Shown here: positions 8,938 to 16,874 of the stretch, piece by piece
Numbering within the stretch: the stretch's first letter is position 1
Layout of the letters: every line of letters starts with the position of its first letter
From: Cyanobacteria bacterium SZAS LIN-3
Lineage (GTDB): Bacteria; Cyanobacteriota; Vampirovibrionia; Obscuribacterales; Obscuribacteraceae
NCBI GenBank assembly: GCA_018266215.1
Contig: JAFEAV010000010.1
Span: 57,809-121,808 of the forward strand
Direction: 5' to 3'
Length of the DNA: 64,000 bases
The notes under the pieces: generated by a model
The model's database searches: none
What the model saw: the letters and a program-made list of their open reading frames with translations, nothing else
Told to the model about the DNA's origin: nothing
Translations under genes and position numbers: made by a program

Positions 8938-10770
8938 TTACCGGCGATCAGCTTTGAGAGTCTGCAAAAACTGGTTCCAGCCCGGCGTAGCCGGCTCCAG
9001 CTCATCATTAAAAACACTTTCCATCTCACCCCTTACATGCTCCAGGGTGAGGCGATCTATTTCCCTGCCCGCCTCAGTCCGGCGGAAAAGTTCAGCTTGC
9101 TGGGAAAAGGCCGCCACAGCAGCAGCGTACTGCTCCTGAGTTTCGGCGTGCGCAATGGCATCACGCGCCACTTGCAAAGGCCGCATCGCCCCGGCAAACT
9201 GGGGCGACAGCTCGGCGCCTGTGCGCTCCAGATTGTAATTGAGGCTGCCGAGCAAAGACTCTTTGTTACTGATGTTCGCCAATTTGTTGTTGTCTTTCAA
9301 GCCGGCCATTTCCAGCAAGGGATTGGTATCATCGGCGCGCGCCTGATTATTGAGAAAGCGATCCCCGGGCAAAAACATCGAAACGCCTCCCTGTCTGTCA
9401 TAACCACCATTGTGTTCCCCGTGATAACCAAGCACCATGCGATTGCGCGCGCCCAACACACCTTCGGCTGCCCGCTTCAACCCACCGTCGGCATCGACTA
9501 TGGTACCGCCGGCAATGCCCTGCAAAATATTGTCGGCCATTCCTTTCACGTCACGCTCTTCAGCCACAGGCCGATCCGCCAGGTGGGCCCTGCGGATGGA
9601 AGAAGCCATGGGCGTGTTTTCTATTGCCGCGGCGATGCCGACACGATTATTGCCCTCTGTCCAGGCCCGGTTCAGTGCCCCGCCAAGATTGTCTATGCTG
9701 GCCGTAAATTGCGCCACTTGTGCAGCGTCATAATGAGCAAGAGTATTAGTGCCGGCCTCCCGGTCCAGCGGATTGGCGGCATTTTCTCCGCCGTTGGCTC
9801 CCTGATCGGCAAGACCGACAATGCGCTGTCCCAGCTGAGCGGCGCTCATCTCCGGATGCTCCAGCAGACTGCCAATTATGGCTCTGGTATTCTGAGCGTC
9901 GACATTGGGACCGGCGGTAGTTTCGGTCTCAGGTGAGGCAATAATCTGTTCGGCCCTACCGGCAAGGGCCGCAAGAGCGCGGGTATTACCCATGGAGCAA
10001 GCGTCAAAATCGAGCAAGTCCAGCCTATCGCGCCCGCCCACCGCCAGACCGTTTTTAATGGCCGCGTCCAGTTGTTCCAGACTGGCTTTACCTGTGTCGC
10101 CCTCAATACCATGCGGACCACCGCCATGGGACTGCGAAATAAAAGCCAGTCGATCGGACGGCGCCTGCCTGCCGGCGGTGGCCAGAAGCGCTTCCGTATC
10201 AGCTGCTATGCCGGCTGAAGGGCGCGCCGGCAGCTCATTTATCTGGCCGTCTCGAATAATATAAGTGTGCAAAAGCATTGGATTGGCCCGGTCCTGGCCA
10301 CTGGTGCCATGTCCATAGAGCGCGGGATCGGGCTCGGCATTTTGCACCACAAGAGTAATGGGCTTGCCCCTGGTGCTGTCAGCCAGATCCAGTAACTGTG
10401 CGGCTTTGTTGCGGGCACCGGCGTAGACCCTTGCTTCCGAGTCAGGCGAATCACCACGAAGATGATTAAGAGTAGTGGTGAGATTGATAGCCACGGTCCA
10501 ATTGGAGTGCGGCATCACCGTGTCGGCAGCGATAGGACGCGGCGCGGTGATGGGTGCATCACCGGCGAAAGGATTGGTCAGCTCAAGCGAGCCGTTTGCG
10601 GCAGTGGTATCGGCAGCCCGCGCCGGCCGGCTTTCGGGCACGGCACAGGCGCCCTGCCCGGCGGCCAAACACTGGAAATACTGCGCGCGAAAATTGTCTC
10701 CGGCCTGATTTCCCGAGGCCTGATTGCCGCTCTCCGGTCTCTCCTCATGCCTGTCCGCCCCGCCGCTCAT
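8938..10770 (-). CDS. Clostripain-like cysteine peptidase (family C11)
   Basis: 610 residues. The catalytic dyad is visible as SHGGG (His215) and DLLDFDACSMG (Cys258), in the spacing and context of family C11 (clostripain, caspase fold). Downstream, IIASPETE matches the family's conserved SE/SPE strand. Such enzymes usually cut after Arg or Lys and self-process. There is no signal peptide: residues 1-85 are polar and low in complexity. So export, if any, is unconventional, and a cytosolic, caspase-like role is also possible. The C-terminal ~250 residues are helical with no known domain. The ATG overlaps the stop of the upstream esterase gene (ATGA), so the two are translationally coupled and likely act together. 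Confidence 0.8.
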   Translation of the reverse strand: MSGGADRHEERPESGNQASGNQAGDNFRAQYFQCLAAGQGACAVPESRPARAADTTAANGSLELTNPFAGDAPITAPRPIAADTVMPHSNWTVAINLTTTLNHLRGDSPDSEARVYAGARNKAAQLLDLADSTRGKPITLVVQNAEPDPALYGHGTSGQDRANPMLLHTYIIRDGQINELPARPSAGIAADTEALLATAGRQAPSDRLAFISQSHGGGPHGIEGDTGKASLEQLDAAIKNGLAVGGRDRLDLLDFDACSMGNTRALAALAGRAEQIIASPETETTAGPNVDAQNTRAIIGSLLEHPEMSAAQLGQRIVGLADQGANGGENAANPLDREAGTNTLAHYDAAQVAQFTASIDNLGGALNRAWTEGNNRVGIAAAIENTPMASSIRRAHLADRPVAEERDVKGMADNILQGIAGGTIVDADGGLKRAAEGVLGARNRMVLGYHGEHNGGYDRQGGVSMFLPGDRFLNNQARADDTNPLLEMAGLKDNNKLANISNKESLLGSLNYNLERTGAELSPQFAGAMRPLQVARDAIAHAETQEQYAAAVAAFSQQAELFRRTEAGREIDRLTLEHVRGEMESVFNDELEPATPGWNQFLQTLKADRR

Positions 10771-12119
10771 GCGAAAGCCCTCAGCGAAGCACTGGCCATT
10801 TTCAGATCACCATGGCCCAGAGTATGGTGCGAGAAGAAATCCCAGATTTCATCAGTGGCCTTGATCACGCGATCGGCAGCCATAGTGGCGGTAGCACCGG
10901 GCCAGGTGTGCATGCCTCCAACGATGCCTATCTGTTTCACTTCAATACCAGTGGAGGGATTGACTGAGTCGCGAACGATCACACCATTCTTACTGGTTTC
11001 CACGCCCGCATCGTTTATACCATCGGCGGCCTTCCAGTAATCGCTCGTGTAGGTCACTGGTTGCATGGTAACGATGCCGAGGGAATTGTCCCAGCCTTCG
11101 TAAGGGACGACCGGATCGAGAGTGCCATGAATATCAATTACAGAGACCGGGCTTTTGGGCGCCTTATCCTTGCCGCTCAGGGCCGCACCGACAAGCGCCA
11201 CAGCAGCAAGTTTGTCCGATTTTTCAGCAGCGACCTGCTGAGCCAGCATACCGCCATTGGAAAATCCCGCCAGATAGGTGCGGTTGGCATCGACATTTAA
11301 TTCCTGACCGATGCGATCGATTACTTTACCGACGAATTCCACATCATCGGCGTGTCTGGCCGGGTGGAAGATATCCCAGTTAGCGACATTCCAGGCCAGA
11401 TGCGTCTGATTTTTCAGCAGCGGATTGCCTTCGGGATAAACGGTGATGAAACCCTCGTGATCAGCCTTGGCGTTCATCTGCGTGCGGTCGGCAAAAACAT
11501 CAGCGTTTTCGGTAATACCGTGCAGCATCACAACCGCCGGCATCGGCTTGTCCGGGGTATAACCGGGGGGCACATGCACTTTGTACGTACGCTTCTGGCC
11601 ATCGATAGTAATTTCTTCCTGATAGTCGCCGGGTTTTTGCATGATGTGCAAGGGCTCTTTAGCGTCGGCTCGGCGATTGGCTTCGGCGTTATCGCGGAAC
11701 CCGCCGATAAATTTTGCCGCCGCCGAGATTGCCGCCGAGCCCAGCTCGGGGGCTACGCTGACGACATCATTGGCAAGAAAATCAATGGTCTGACGACGAT
11801 TGCGATCTCTTTGATCACGACTGAGTTCCTGCTCAATTATTTTCTGCTGAGCGGCAATGATGGCATAGTCCCCGGCAGCCGCGGCTCTATCGAGCCGATT
11901 GGCGATGCCGGTCAGACGTCTGTGGTCTTCGGTCACCGGATCATAAGCGAGATCGATTATCTCGCCGATCATGTTCTGCTTGCTTTTGTTTTGAGTCTGC
12001 AGGCGCAGCTCCTGATGCACTTCATCGAGGAGTTTATGGGCAACCGTGTTGCTGTCCGGTCTGGTCTCGGCATTTTGATCCGTATGATCGGCACCGTGAA
12101 ACGGATTGGTAAACATCAA
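10767..12119 (-). CDS. PHB-depolymerase / feruloyl-esterase-like alpha/beta hydrolase
   Basis: 450 residues. The hydrolase domain spans about 165-440. VVMLHG near 196-201 forms the oxyanion region, GFSNGGM (Ser287) is the nucleophile, HGTLDPVVPY gives Asp335, and GGMHTWPG gives His404. This is the signature of the LpqC/PHB depolymerase/feruloyl esterase family, which hydrolyses polyesters or aromatic esters. The first ~165 residues are polar, helical and unrelated to the usual family; no signal peptide is present although most relatives are secreted. It is first in a two-gene unit with the clostripain-like protease. GATCGCGCGATC (12216-12227) upstream is palindromic. Confidence 0.8.
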   Translation of the reverse strand: MMFTNPFHGADHTDQNAETRPDSNTVAHKLLDEVHQELRLQTQNKSKQNMIGEIIDLAYDPVTEDHRRLTGIANRLDRAAAAGDYAIIAAQQKIIEQELSRDQRDRNRRQTIDFLANDVVSVAPELGSAAISAAAKFIGGFRDNAEANRRADAKEPLHIMQKPGDYQEEITIDGQKRTYKVHVPPGYTPDKPMPAVVMLHGITENADVFADRTQMNAKADHEGFITVYPEGNPLLKNQTHLAWNVANWDIFHPARHADDVEFVGKVIDRIGQELNVDANRTYLAGFSNGGMLAQQVAAEKSDKLAAVALVGAALSGKDKAPKSPVSVIDIHGTLDPVVPYEGWDNSLGIVTMQPVTYTSDYWKAADGINDAGVETSKNGVIVRDSVNPSTGIEVKQIGIVGGMHTWPGATATMAADRVIKATDEIWDFFSHHTLGHGDLKMASASLRAFA

Positions 12120-12226
12120 AGAAAATCTCTATGGGGATAGTAACCTGAGTGGGGGCAGGTGACACTAGCTATACGCTGCCTCATATTTCTGGACAGGGGG
12201 CCACACTTTTTTAGGATCGCGCGATC

Positions 12227-13045
12227 TTACCTGTAGTCCTTCAAGAGTTCGGCGATGATTGCGGCCTCCCTCGCCACTCCCTTAGCGTCCCCAACCGACT
12301 TGTAGAGCGCCTGCAGCGCTTCGTGCAATTGCAGGTTATCGGGGGACGCTTTTACAGCCGACTGCAAATCCTGAATCGCCTTTGGGTATTCGCCAAGGCC
12401 CTCATAGGCCAGAGACCGGCTGCGATAAATCTGAGAGTGGTGCGCCCGGTCCACAAGCAAAAAAGTATTGCAATCGCCTATCATCTGAGACCACTTTTTC
12501 TGACGTCTATACACCTCGATTCGATCGGCAAGGGGTGCCATCATCAGGCGATTCCCGGCAATTACTCGGTCCAGATCTTTTTCCGCCTGCGCATTCTGGC
12601 CTGAAAGCATGTACAGCCGTGCGCGGTCTCGATAGAACGCCAAATTATTGGGGGATAAATCTACGGCCCGGTTCATCGCTTTCAAACCCTCCGCCGCTTT
12701 CTTTTGCCGCGCCAGACACTTGCCTTTGATGGCCCAGGCCAGAGGATTTTTCTCGTCCAGTGCGAGGGCTTCATCGGCCGCTTTCAAGGCCGCTTCATCC
12801 TCTTCACAGTCAAATAGATAGTTGGCCAGGCCCACCCGGAAATCGGCTCGACGCGGCGCCAGCCTGATGGCGGTGGCAAAATCATCCGGGGCCCGATCCT
12901 GCAACTTAAGATCGCTGCACTCACTCATTGCCCGTTTGAAATACAATTCGGCACTTTCACTACTCTGCGCCCAGGCACCGATGACGCTGCCGCAAGAAAC
13001 AGCGAACAAGCAGTAAAAACCAAGACCAGATAATAGTTTCTGCAC
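12227..13045 (-). CDS. Exported TPR repeat protein
   Basis: 272 residues with an N-terminal signal peptide (LLSGLGFYCLFAVSCGSVIGAWA). At least five TPR units follow. They are recognisable from 34-residue spacing with the A8/G8-A20 pattern, for example LAWAIKGKCLARQKKAAEGLKA, LAFYRDRARLYMLSGQNAQA and SQIYRSRSLAYEGLGEYPKA. TPR arrays bind proteins or peptides; here this would be in the periplasm. The partner is not evident. It stands between two other transcription units on the same strand: the strong terminator of the 13-17 kb operon lies just upstream, so it must have its own promoter. Confidence 0.8.
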   Translation of the reverse strand: MQKLLSGLGFYCLFAVSCGSVIGAWAQSSESAELYFKRAMSECSDLKLQDRAPDDFATAIRLAPRRADFRVGLANYLFDCEEDEAALKAADEALALDEKNPLAWAIKGKCLARQKKAAEGLKAMNRAVDLSPNNLAFYRDRARLYMLSGQNAQAEKDLDRVIAGNRLMMAPLADRIEVYRRQKKWSQMIGDCNTFLLVDRAHHSQIYRSRSLAYEGLGEYPKAIQDLQSAVKASPDNLQLHEALQALYKSVGDAKGVAREAAIIAELLKDYR

Positions 13046-13113
13046 AGGGGCATTTTACAGGATCAATTCCCAGGTCATGGAAAAGAATCATACGATATGC
13101 AATCATAGAACCG

Positions 13114-13160
13114 AAAAAAAAAGCAAGCCAGAGTGCCGGGAGAGGCACACTGACTTGCTT
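13114..13160 (-). terminator. Strong rho-independent terminator ending the 13.2-17.1 kb operon
   Basis: On the minus strand a 17-bp near-perfect stem (13160-13144 with 13137-13121, starting AAGCAAG and ending CTTGCTT) and a 6-base loop are followed by a run of nine T (13122-13114). It is directly downstream of the ParB-like gene. Confidence 0.9.
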
Positions 13161-13187
13161 TGGGTTAGGGTTAGACGTTTTGTGGAA

Positions 13188-13502
13188 TCAGCAGATCAGC
13201 TTGGCTTCGATGAAGCCGATACCGGCCTGCTTGGCGGCGATGACACGATGACGGCCGTCCTCGACGTTGTAACCACCGCCGAAGCGGGGACGCAGAACGA
13301 CACGCACCATATCCTCACCGCACTCGTACGCCTGACGATGCTGCTCGATCTGAGCACCATCGCGGGCGAGGAGCTTGGCCACAGTGGACTCGGCCATATA
13401 GACATCGGCCAGAGCCACAAAGATGACGTCATCGGCGGCGCCGGGAGCGCGGTCGAAGTCGTCGAAATCCGCCTTGCGGCGTTCACGGAAAGACTTGCCC
13501 AT
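13188..13502 (-). CDS. Small ParB/sulfiredoxin-fold protein
   Basis: 104 residues from the ATG at 13502. The tail GGYNVEDGRHRVIAAKQAG followed by IEAKLI has the pattern of ParB N-domain/sulfiredoxin-fold proteins: a beta strand, then a D-G-x-H-R loop that contacts nucleotide phosphates, then helix and strand. The first ~20 residues are very basic (KSFRERRK). There is no helix-turn-helix, so it is not a full partition protein. Stand-alone members of this fold include CTPases, nucleases and kinases. An upstream in-frame TTG (13538) would add 12 residues, but GGAGGT lies 5 bp before 13502 and is itself the target of an apparent RNA switch. It is the last gene of the 13-17 kb operon, separated by an unusually long leader. 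Confidence 0.75.
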   Translation of the reverse strand: MGKSFRERRKADFDDFDRAPGAADDVIFVALADVYMAESTVAKLLARDGAQIEQHRQAYECGEDMVRVVLRPRFGGGYNVEDGRHRVIAAKQAGIGFIEAKLIC

Positions 13503-13625
13503 GATGAACCTCCAGAATGGAGGTCCTGGTGCAAGCAAAGGCAGAGCGAGCGACAGGGCCGTGAACCCTCAGTCGTCGCGCACTCGTCTACTCCGCCACC
13601 ATGGCGAAGTGCCCACCAGGACCTA
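13503..13625 (-). promoter_or_regulatory. Candidate translational RNA switch before the ParB-like gene
   Basis: On the minus-strand transcript an 11-bp perfect helix can form between AGGTCCTGGTG (13624-13614) and CACCAGGACCT (13531-13521). It encloses hairpin P2 (13610-13590, nine pairs, TGG loop) and a long hairpin P3 (13585-13544, outer 11 pairs with one mismatch, inner AGGG/CCCT). The 3' arm's ACCT plus the next CC (13524-13519) can instead pair with the ribosome site GGAGGT (13513-13508). The two pairings exclude each other, which is the layout of a translational on/off switch. Nothing here matches a riboswitch class I know. A small transposon-derived element with 11-bp inverted ends is the alternative, but no target duplication flanks it. 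Confidence 0.6.
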
Positions 13626-13646
13626 CATTCTTAGCTTGTTTGTCAT
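13623..13646 (-). CDS. Putative leader peptide, 7 codons (MTNKLRM)
   Basis: A minus-strand ATG at 13646-13644 has an ideal ribosome site (AAGGAG at 13658-13653, 6-base spacing) yet ends after seven codons at TAG (13625-13623). The stop overlaps the first bases of the long-range helix at 13624-13614. A ribosome pausing or stopping here would block that helix and so free the strand that hides the downstream ribosome site. That would couple peptide translation to ParB-like expression. A second four-codon frame (ATG GTG GCG GAG TAG) lies inside hairpin P2. Too short to prove from sequence alone. Confidence 0.45.
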   Translation of the reverse strand: MTNKLRM

Positions 13647-13699
13647 GGTTTTCTCCTTTCTGGTTGATGGTTGATGATTGAATCCGGCCGCCGGAGCGG

Positions 13700-14575
13700 T
13701 CAGACGTTGCCGAAGGCGCGCGCCGGCGAGATCAGGGTGCGCACGATCGCCGTGGTCGATTCGCTCACATGGCTGACCATGTTGCGATACGGATCACGAC
13801 CGGAGTAGAGCGCCTGAGCCGCCATGTGCACCCGCTGTTCGAAGGCCGCCACGGCGTCTTCGATCTTGCCCGAAGGTCCGATCGCCGGAGGACCGCCGGT
13901 GGTGGAAATGCTCTTGAGCACGTTGACCGGGATCAGGTGCTTGAGCTTCTTGAACACGGCGTCGATGTCGTGCTCGAAGGCCTGCATGCGACCGTTGGCG
14001 GCGATCAGGACATGCAGCGAGTCGATGAAGGCATCGGCATAAGCCTGCTGCGTTTCGGCCACGTAAACGGGGCTGTCATCGTCCTCGACGTAGAACATGA
14101 ACTTGGGACAGCTGTGGCCCAGATGCGGCCGGTTGAGGTCGCGAGCCACTTTCAGCAGCACCGCGTCGACACCGACATTGGAGGCACCATCGGCGAAGCG
14201 CAGGTCGATGCCGGGGAAGGTCTCGACCAGAGAGCGACACACCGACTTGAGGATGCCTTCGCAAGCCGCCTCGTAGGCGCCGGGTTGCACCCCCCAGGCG
14301 CGGCACTGCTCGTCATTGAGCGAGCTGTAGCCGTTCATGCCCAGGACGACAACATCGTTGCCCTTGAGCACTTCATGCACAGCCTGCTGGTACTGGCCGG
14401 CCAGGTAGATGCGCTTGCGGGCGAAACGCTTGCAGTGCACCTGCTCAGCCTCCGGCGCGCCGGGATTCTCGCAGAACACGCCGGCGATTTTGGCCACGTA
14501 GGGCTTGCCCTGGACTTTGACGACGTAGCCGTCTCCGTCCTTTTCGATGATGCCGTTGTCTTCGATCTGTTTCAT
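13700..14575 (-). CDS. Hypothetical protein with a Rossmann/SLOG-like core
   Basis: 291 residues, no signal peptide or membrane helix. I do not recognise a named family. The middle reads as an alternating beta/alpha fold: DVVVLGMNGYSS near residue 75, then LRFADGASNVGVDAVLLKVARDL near 125. Next come FMFYVEDDDSPVYVAETQQAY and a conserved-looking IAANGRMQAFEHD near 190. The order of glycine-rich loop, Asp-rich strand and GR..HD motif is reminiscent of SLOG/LOG-type nucleotide-binding or nucleotide-cleaving domains, but this is a fold guess. Codons are strongly biased to AAG, GAG, CTG and ATC, like the beta-oxidation genes at 53-60 kb, which suggests high expression. It starts 39 bp after the preceding gene with AGAGGAA as ribosome site. 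Confidence 0.7.
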   Translation of the reverse strand: MKQIEDNGIIEKDGDGYVVKVQGKPYVAKIAGVFCENPGAPEAEQVHCKRFARKRIYLAGQYQQAVHEVLKGNDVVVLGMNGYSSLNDEQCRAWGVQPGAYEAACEGILKSVCRSLVETFPGIDLRFADGASNVGVDAVLLKVARDLNRPHLGHSCPKFMFYVEDDDSPVYVAETQQAYADAFIDSLHVLIAANGRMQAFEHDIDAVFKKLKHLIPVNVLKSISTTGGPPAIGPSGKIEDAVAAFEQRVHMAAQALYSGRDPYRNMVSHVSESTTAIVRTLISPARAFGNV

Positions 14576-14614
14576 GAAATTTCCTCTTTCGGGTTAAACA
14601 AAACAGACTGGTGC

Positions 14615-15358
14615 TTACCAGTGAACGACGATGTTGATGCCTTCGACCGTGTAGGAGTCGCGCTGATCGCCTTCCTCGCGGCTCCAGTACTCGAAGGTCG
14701 GAGCGAAAGCCTGACAGGCGTCCCACACGGCTTTGGCCACCGGACCCAGCCACTGCGGCTGAATCTGCGTCACGCGCGAGCCGCTCGGACAGGTGAAGTC
14801 GACGCCGCTCTTGAGCGACATGACGATGGCCCAGCTCTTGCCGGAGCGCGCCTGGATCGTCGCCTTCTCCTTGAGCTGGCCGAGGATGGCCGCCGCCTTG
14901 TCGGCGATGGCCGATTGCGCCGCCTGGATGCCTTCACGCACGGCGCGGGCGGTAGTGTCGTCGCCCAGGGTGCCGAGCTTGGCCAGCAGGTCTTCGACCG
15001 TCGTCCAGTGCAGGACGATGTTGAAGCCGTCGACGACGTACTCGTCGCGCTGGCTGCCTTCCACCCGGCTCCAGTACTCGAGGGTCGGGGCGAAAGCCTT
15101 GCAGGCCTCGTAGATCAGCGCGGCGACGCCCGTGAGCTGCTCGGGACGCAGGGCGCGGCTGGAAGAAGCGCCGGTGTAGTCGACGCCATTCTTCAGGCTC
15201 ATCGCCACGCTGAAGTTGCGGCCGGCGGTGACGTCGGCCTTGAGCTGCTGCATGGCAGCGCGGAAGATCTGGTCCTTCTTGTCGGACAGTTCACGCTTGG
15301 CCGAAGCAATGGCTTCCTCGGTCAGGCGGCGGAGGTCGTTGGGTGTGATTGCGATCAT
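14615..15358 (-). CDS. Hypothetical protein built from two tandem repeats
   Basis: 247 residues from ATG 15358. A longer frame to 15436 overlaps the upstream gene and lacks a ribosome site, while AGGAG precedes 15358. Two copies of a ~105-residue unit are clear: each runs SVAMSLKNGVDYT / AIVMSLKSGVDFT, then AFAPTLEYWSR / AFAPTFEYWSR, then GFNIVLHW / GINIVVHW. Each unit begins with an amphipathic helix (AIASAKRELSDKK..., AIADKAAAILGQL...). No signal peptide, membrane segment or catalytic motif is visible. It probably arose by internal duplication and may self-assemble or bind symmetric partners. A 6-bp hairpin (14607-14622) spans its stop codon on the way to the next gene and may tune readthrough. 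Function unknown. Confidence 0.72.
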   Translation of the reverse strand: MIAITPNDLRRLTEEAIASAKRELSDKKDQIFRAAMQQLKADVTAGRNFSVAMSLKNGVDYTGASSSRALRPEQLTGVAALIYEACKAFAPTLEYWSRVEGSQRDEYVVDGFNIVLHWTTVEDLLAKLGTLGDDTTARAVREGIQAAQSAIADKAAAILGQLKEKATIQARSGKSWAIVMSLKSGVDFTCPSGSRVTQIQPQWLGPVAKAVWDACQAFAPTFEYWSREEGDQRDSYTVEGINIVVHW

Positions 15359-15404
15359 AGTTGGAGTTTCTCCTGGGGTAAAAACTGCTTGGACGAGGGA
15401 CGGA

Positions 15405-16838
15405 TTAGACGAGCTTCTGGGCGTGCTCCATGGCATGCTGCAGGAAGATCTGGAAGGCCGGACCGAAGAGGCCGCTCACGGCCGGGGTCTGGAAGGCCGC
15501 AAGGACCAGGGCCTGGTCGCTGAGATTCTCCACCGCACCGACGGCCTCGCCAAAAGCGGCGCCGCAAGCGCGGATCGCGGTCAGGAACGCGGGGTCACGC
15601 AGGGTCGGCCGCATGGCCTTGCACACCAGGCTGACGAAGGTCTCGTCGGCGAGCGCTTCCGCCATGCCCTGCTGCAGGCCCGGAGCCATCGATGCGACGA
15701 TGATCAGAGCGATGCTGCTGGCGAAGACGTCGTCGGCCAGGTCGGTGTTGTAGTGGCGCCGGGCGGCCCGCACGAAACGATCTCCGGCGTCGCCGACGAC
15801 CGACTTGATGCGCACCTTGCCGCTCATGCTTTCCTTGCGGTCGACCGAGCCGAACTCACCATTGAGCTCGATGACGCCGCTCATGCTGGCGTTGGCCTTG
15901 CCCTGTTCGGCCGAGCCCTTGCCCACGGTGATCTCGGACGACATCGACGCCCTGGCGTTCAGCGCGAAGACATCGGCGTTGTCGAGATTGATACTGCCGC
16001 TGGTGCTGGCCTCGAGGTCCAGCGCAGGAGTCCAGACATCGGCCAGATGGACGGTCGAGCTGGTGCTGGCCTCGAGGTCCACGCTGCGACGACCGGACAC
16101 GAGCTTGCCGACAACCCGTCCTCCGGTGCTGGCCGCGTTGCGGACACTGGCGCCGGAAACGTTGGCAAACTCGACGCGGCTGCCGCCGGTGCTGGCCTCG
16201 AGGTCCACATCACCGGTGCAGCGAACGTTCTTGCCGTTCACCTTGCCGCCGGTGCCCGCCGAAGCCGAGAGCTCGGCGCAGCGGATGTCTCCGACGGTGA
16301 TGACCGAGCCTGTGCTGACCTCCACCTTGACCTTGCCCTCCACCGAGACGAGCACGCCGGCGCGGATGGAGCCTCCGGTTGAGGCGACGAACTTGGCACC
16401 GGCCAGGGTCTTCTGGTCGACGATCTCGAGCGAGACCCGGGACGAAACCCTGGCCTTGACCTTGCCGGCCAGCGCCGCCTCGATGGAGATGGCGCCGAAG
16501 TATTCGGCTTCGATTTCCAGGTTACCGGTGAAGCCGGCGGGGAGGTAGACAACGAGCTGCTCGCGCGGGTCCGGCACGTCGACCTTGCGGTTGTTGACGT
16601 AGAAGACGCCGTCGACCCAGCCGCTGCTGAAGGAGACCATGCGGTTGCCGGAGGGCTTCTCGTTCAGCGCTTCGGCCACCGGACCACCGATCTCGGTGAT
16701 GCTGCCGTCCCCGGTGATCTTCCAGAAGCCGGGCGTCTGGGGCGAGACTTCGAGGTTGGGACCCTCGCCCTGGCGAATGGCGATGTCGGCGCAGACGCTG
16801 CGGATGGAGACGGTGGAGGGATTCACGTTTGCTGTCAT
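15405..16838 (-). CDS. Beta-helix (GIN/DUF2807-like) repeat protein with helical C-terminal domain
   Basis: 477 residues. From ~120 to 345 it repeats short strand-turn units with motifs such as ASTGGSI, VSTGSVITVG, ASTGGRVVG, ASTSSTVHL, ASTSGSINL, ASMSSEITV, ASMSGVIEL and ESMSGKV. This is the pattern of the right-handed beta-solenoid seen in DUF2807 / GIN 'adhesin head' domains. Residues ~345-477 are alpha-helical with no known motif. There is no signal peptide, so unlike most GIN proteins it may stay in the cytosol. It is second in the operon, 36 bp after the one-TM protein, with AGGA 6 bp before the ATG. Codon use is strongly optimised. A structural or cargo-scaffold role is a guess. Confidence 0.75.
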   Translation of the reverse strand: MTANVNPSTVSIRSVCADIAIRQGEGPNLEVSPQTPGFWKITGDGSITEIGGPVAEALNEKPSGNRMVSFSSGWVDGVFYVNNRKVDVPDPREQLVVYLPAGFTGNLEIEAEYFGAISIEAALAGKVKARVSSRVSLEIVDQKTLAGAKFVASTGGSIRAGVLVSVEGKVKVEVSTGSVITVGDIRCAELSASAGTGGKVNGKNVRCTGDVDLEASTGGSRVEFANVSGASVRNAASTGGRVVGKLVSGRRSVDLEASTSSTVHLADVWTPALDLEASTSGSINLDNADVFALNARASMSSEITVGKGSAEQGKANASMSGVIELNGEFGSVDRKESMSGKVRIKSVVGDAGDRFVRAARRHYNTDLADDVFASSIALIIVASMAPGLQQGMAEALADETFVSLVCKAMRPTLRDPAFLTAIRACGAAFGEAVGAVENLSDQALVLAAFQTPAVSGLFGPAFQIFLQHAMEHAQKLV

Positions 16839-16874
16839 AGTTTCCTGTTCGCTTTCAGTTTGAGATTTGAAAAA

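Noticed and set aside
13161..13175. Telomere-like GGGTTAGGGTTAG
   Set aside because: Only two units, next to a terminator, in a bacterial context; coincidence.
13769..16548. Plus-strand frames of 247-584 codons opposite the 13-17 kb operon
   Set aside because: Same effect of codon bias. The minus-strand genes have ribosome sites, internal repeats and orderly spacing; the plus frames have none.
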